Shown here: positions 6,213-7,814 of the stretch, in pieces
Layout of the letters: each line of letters starts with the position of its first letter
How positions within the stretch are numbered: position 1 is the stretch's first letter
Origin: Alphaproteobacteria bacterium
GTDB taxonomy: Bacteria; Pseudomonadota; Alphaproteobacteria; RS24
DNA length: 7,814 nt
Direction: 5' to 3'
NCBI GenBank assembly: GCA_022428185.1
Contig: JAKMCZ010000122.1
Span: 1 to 7,814, forward strand
Program-made: the position numbers and the translations under genes
Notes under the pieces: model-generated
What the model saw: only the letters and a program-made list of their open reading frames with translations
Told to the model about the DNA's origin: nothing
Database searches by the model: none

Positions 6213-7814
6213 ATGGCGTTTCCTTCTGGCTTCCTTGATGAAATAAAAAACCGCGTCGCCGTTTCTGATGTCGTGGGTCGCAAGGTGAAATTGCAGCGGC
6301 GCGGGCGCGAATTTGTCGGTCTCAGCCCGTTTAAACAAGAGCGCACACCCTCCTTTACGGTCAATGATGACAAGCAATTTTATCATTGTTTTTCGACCGG
6401 AAAGCACGGCTCGATATTTGATTTTATTATGGAAACAGAGGGGCTTAGCTTCCCTGAAGCGGTCGAACGCTTGGCCTCCGAAGCGGGTTTGCCCATGCCG
6501 GAGCGCGCCCCGCGCGCTGCCGAGCGGGCGCAAAAGCAGGCCGGTCTGGTTGATGTCACCGAAGCAGCAGCAAAATGGTTTCAAGCGCAGTTAAAAACCC
6601 CGGCTGCTGACGAGGCGCGTGCCTATTTGGAGCGGCGCGGCGTGACGCAAGAGATGATTGAGGGCTTTGGTGTCGGTTATGCGCCGCGCGCGCGCACCGC
6701 CTTGCTGGAGCATTTGACGGCGCGCAATATCGGTGTTGATAAAGTTGTTGAGTCCGGCATGGCGATTAAACCGGACGACCATAAAGCGCCCTATGACCGG
6801 TTTCGCGATCGGATTATTTTTCCGATTGCCGACACGCGCGGGCGGGTGATTGCGTTTGGCGGGCGCGCCATGCAGGCCGATGCGCCGGCTAAATATCTTA
6901 ATTCGCCCGACACGCCCTTATTTGACAAAAGCCGGGTCTTGTATAATTTTTCCCGCGCCCGTCAACCGTCTTACGATAGCGGCACCTTATTGGTGGCCGA
7001 GGGTTATATGGACGTGGTCGGGTTGGCGCATGCCGGGTTTGATCACGCGGTTGCGCCAATGGGCACTGCGCTTACGGAAGAACAGATAAACCTTGCTTGG
7101 CGTATGGCACCCGAGCCGATTTTATGCCTCGATGGCGATCAAGCCGGATTGCGCGCTGCCTATCGCGCGATTGACCGCGCTCTGCCGATGTTGAAGGCCG
7201 GATATTCTCTGCGTTTTGCCATGTTGCCGCCGGGTAAAGACCCGGATGATGTGGTGCGCGAAGGCGGCGCAGAAGCGATGCAGACAATTTTGGACAAAGC
7301 CATGAGTTTGCTCGACTTGATGTGGGAGCGCGAGATTGAAGCGGCACCGTGGGATACACCCGAGCGCGCTGCCGCGCTCAAAAAACGCCTGCGCGAGGCG
7401 GTCAATAAGGTGCAAGATGGCGATGTAAAAGGGCTATACGGGCAAGAGATTAAGAAGCGCCTCGATAAGTTGCTGGGCAGCGACCTGCCGAGAGGCAGTA
7501 ATAATAGTGGCGGCGGTCGGCCTTATGGTGGTCAGCCGGTCTATCGCACGCAACCGACTTCGGAGGCGCGCCGTTCGGCATTGGCTACCGGCGCTGACGA
7601 TTGGCCGCCGCGCGAGGCTTTAATGGTGTTGGTCATATTTCATCATCCGGCTGTGTTGTTGACGCATCGCGATATGTTTGAGGCAATAAGCCTGAAAAGT
7701 AACGTTTTGGACGCGTTGCGCTTCGATATTATCGATTATTTTGACGCGTTGGAGGCGACCGATGCATCGGCTGAAGGGCTTGACAATCAAGGGCTTACAG
7801 GGCATTTGATGGGC
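6213..7814 (+). CDS. dnaG: DNA primase DnaG (3' end outside window; zinc-finger ligands replaced)
   Basis: The frame is open for 534 codons to the window end. DnaG makes RNA primers at the replication fork, working with DnaB helicase. The N-terminal CHC2-type domain (about 1-95) keeps its fold-level sequence (RTPSFTVNDDKQFYHCF, then IFDFIMETEGLSFPEAVERLA), but the four zinc positions read S38, K41, C59 and T62 where the E. coli protein has C, H, C and C. The catalytic core (about 115-370) looks intact: YLNSPDTPLFDKSRVLYNF, TOPRIM motif 1 VAEGYMDVVG (E263, D267), motif 2 CLDGDQAG (D307, D309), and PPGKDPDDVVREGG. A Gly/Pro/Ser-rich linker (about 426-460) leads to the start of the C-terminal helicase-binding domain, which is cut at the edge. 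The ATG at 6213 gives the family N-terminus (FLDEIKNRVAVSDVVGR), though its Shine-Dalgarno is poor. rpoD is the usual next gene in this context. Confidence 0.96.
   Translation, partial: MAFPSGFLDEIKNRVAVSDVVGRKVKLQRRGREFVGLSPFKQERTPSFTVNDDKQFYHCFSTGKHGSIFDFIMETEGLSFPEAVERLASEAGLPMPERAPRAAERAQKQAGLVDVTEAAAKWFQAQLKTPAADEARAYLERRGVTQEMIEGFGVGYAPRARTALLEHLTARNIGVDKVVESGMAIKPDDHKAPYDRFRDRIIFPIADTRGRVIAFGGRAMQADAPAKYLNSPDTPLFDKSRVLYNFSRARQPSYDSGTLLVAEGYMDVVGLAHAGFDHAVAPMGTALTEEQINLAWRMAPEPILCLDGDQAGLRAAYRAIDRALPMLKAGYSLRFAMLPPGKDPDDVVREGGAEAMQTILDKAMSLLDLMWEREIEAAPWDTPERAAALKKRLREAVNKVQDGDVKGLYGQEIKKRLDKLLGSDLPRGSNNSGGGRPYGGQPVYRTQPTSEARRSALATGADDWPPREALMVLVIFHHPAVLLTHRDMFEAISLKSNVLDALRFDIIDYFDALEATDASAEGLDNQGLTGHLMG

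Overview
The window reads as ordinary chromosomal DNA of an alphaproteobacterium of moderate GC. This is inferred from protein character and from the gene neighbourhood: carA diverging from a GatB/YqeY gene followed by dnaG is, from memory, common in that class. It holds six protein genes, two of them cut by the window edges. There is no sign of a mobile element, CRISPR array, rRNA or tRNA.

Left part (1-4111): the 3' end of an Lrp/AsnC-family regulator on the + strand runs tail-to-tail, with an 8-base overlap, into greA on the - strand. greA is the last of a - strand series carA-carB-greA. carA and carB encode the two subunits of carbamoyl-phosphate synthetase, which feeds pyrimidine and arginine synthesis. 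They are joined by a TAATG stop/start overlap. greA, a transcript-cleavage factor, follows after 76 bases and may be read from the same transcript.

Middle (5275-5679): about 400 bases between carA and the divergent + strand genes hold the most interesting material. On the carA side there is a 37-codon leader ORF with its own good ribosome binding site. A hairpin followed by eight Us, with the form of an intrinsic terminator, lies wholly inside that ORF. The ORF stop codon overlaps the carA start as TAATG, the same junction as carA/carB. Together these look like a translation-coupled attenuator, in outline like the pyrBI (pyrL) leader of enteric bacteria. Further out, three copies of TCACGGG, about 50 bases apart, lie in an AT-rich divergent promoter region and could be operator sites.

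Right part (5680-7814): a GatB/YqeY-domain gene is followed by dnaG (primase), which runs off the window end. Three of the four expected zinc ligands in the DnaG N-terminal CHC2 zinc-binding domain are replaced (S, K, C, T instead of C, H, C, C), while the TOPRIM catalytic core is intact. rpoD would be the expected next gene, but it is not visible.

The proteins themselves are well-known housekeeping families. The candidates for something undescribed are the carA leader/attenuator, the repeated TCACGGG motif and the zinc-less DnaG finger. All are sequence-based hypotheses, and no folding, alignment or database search was run.
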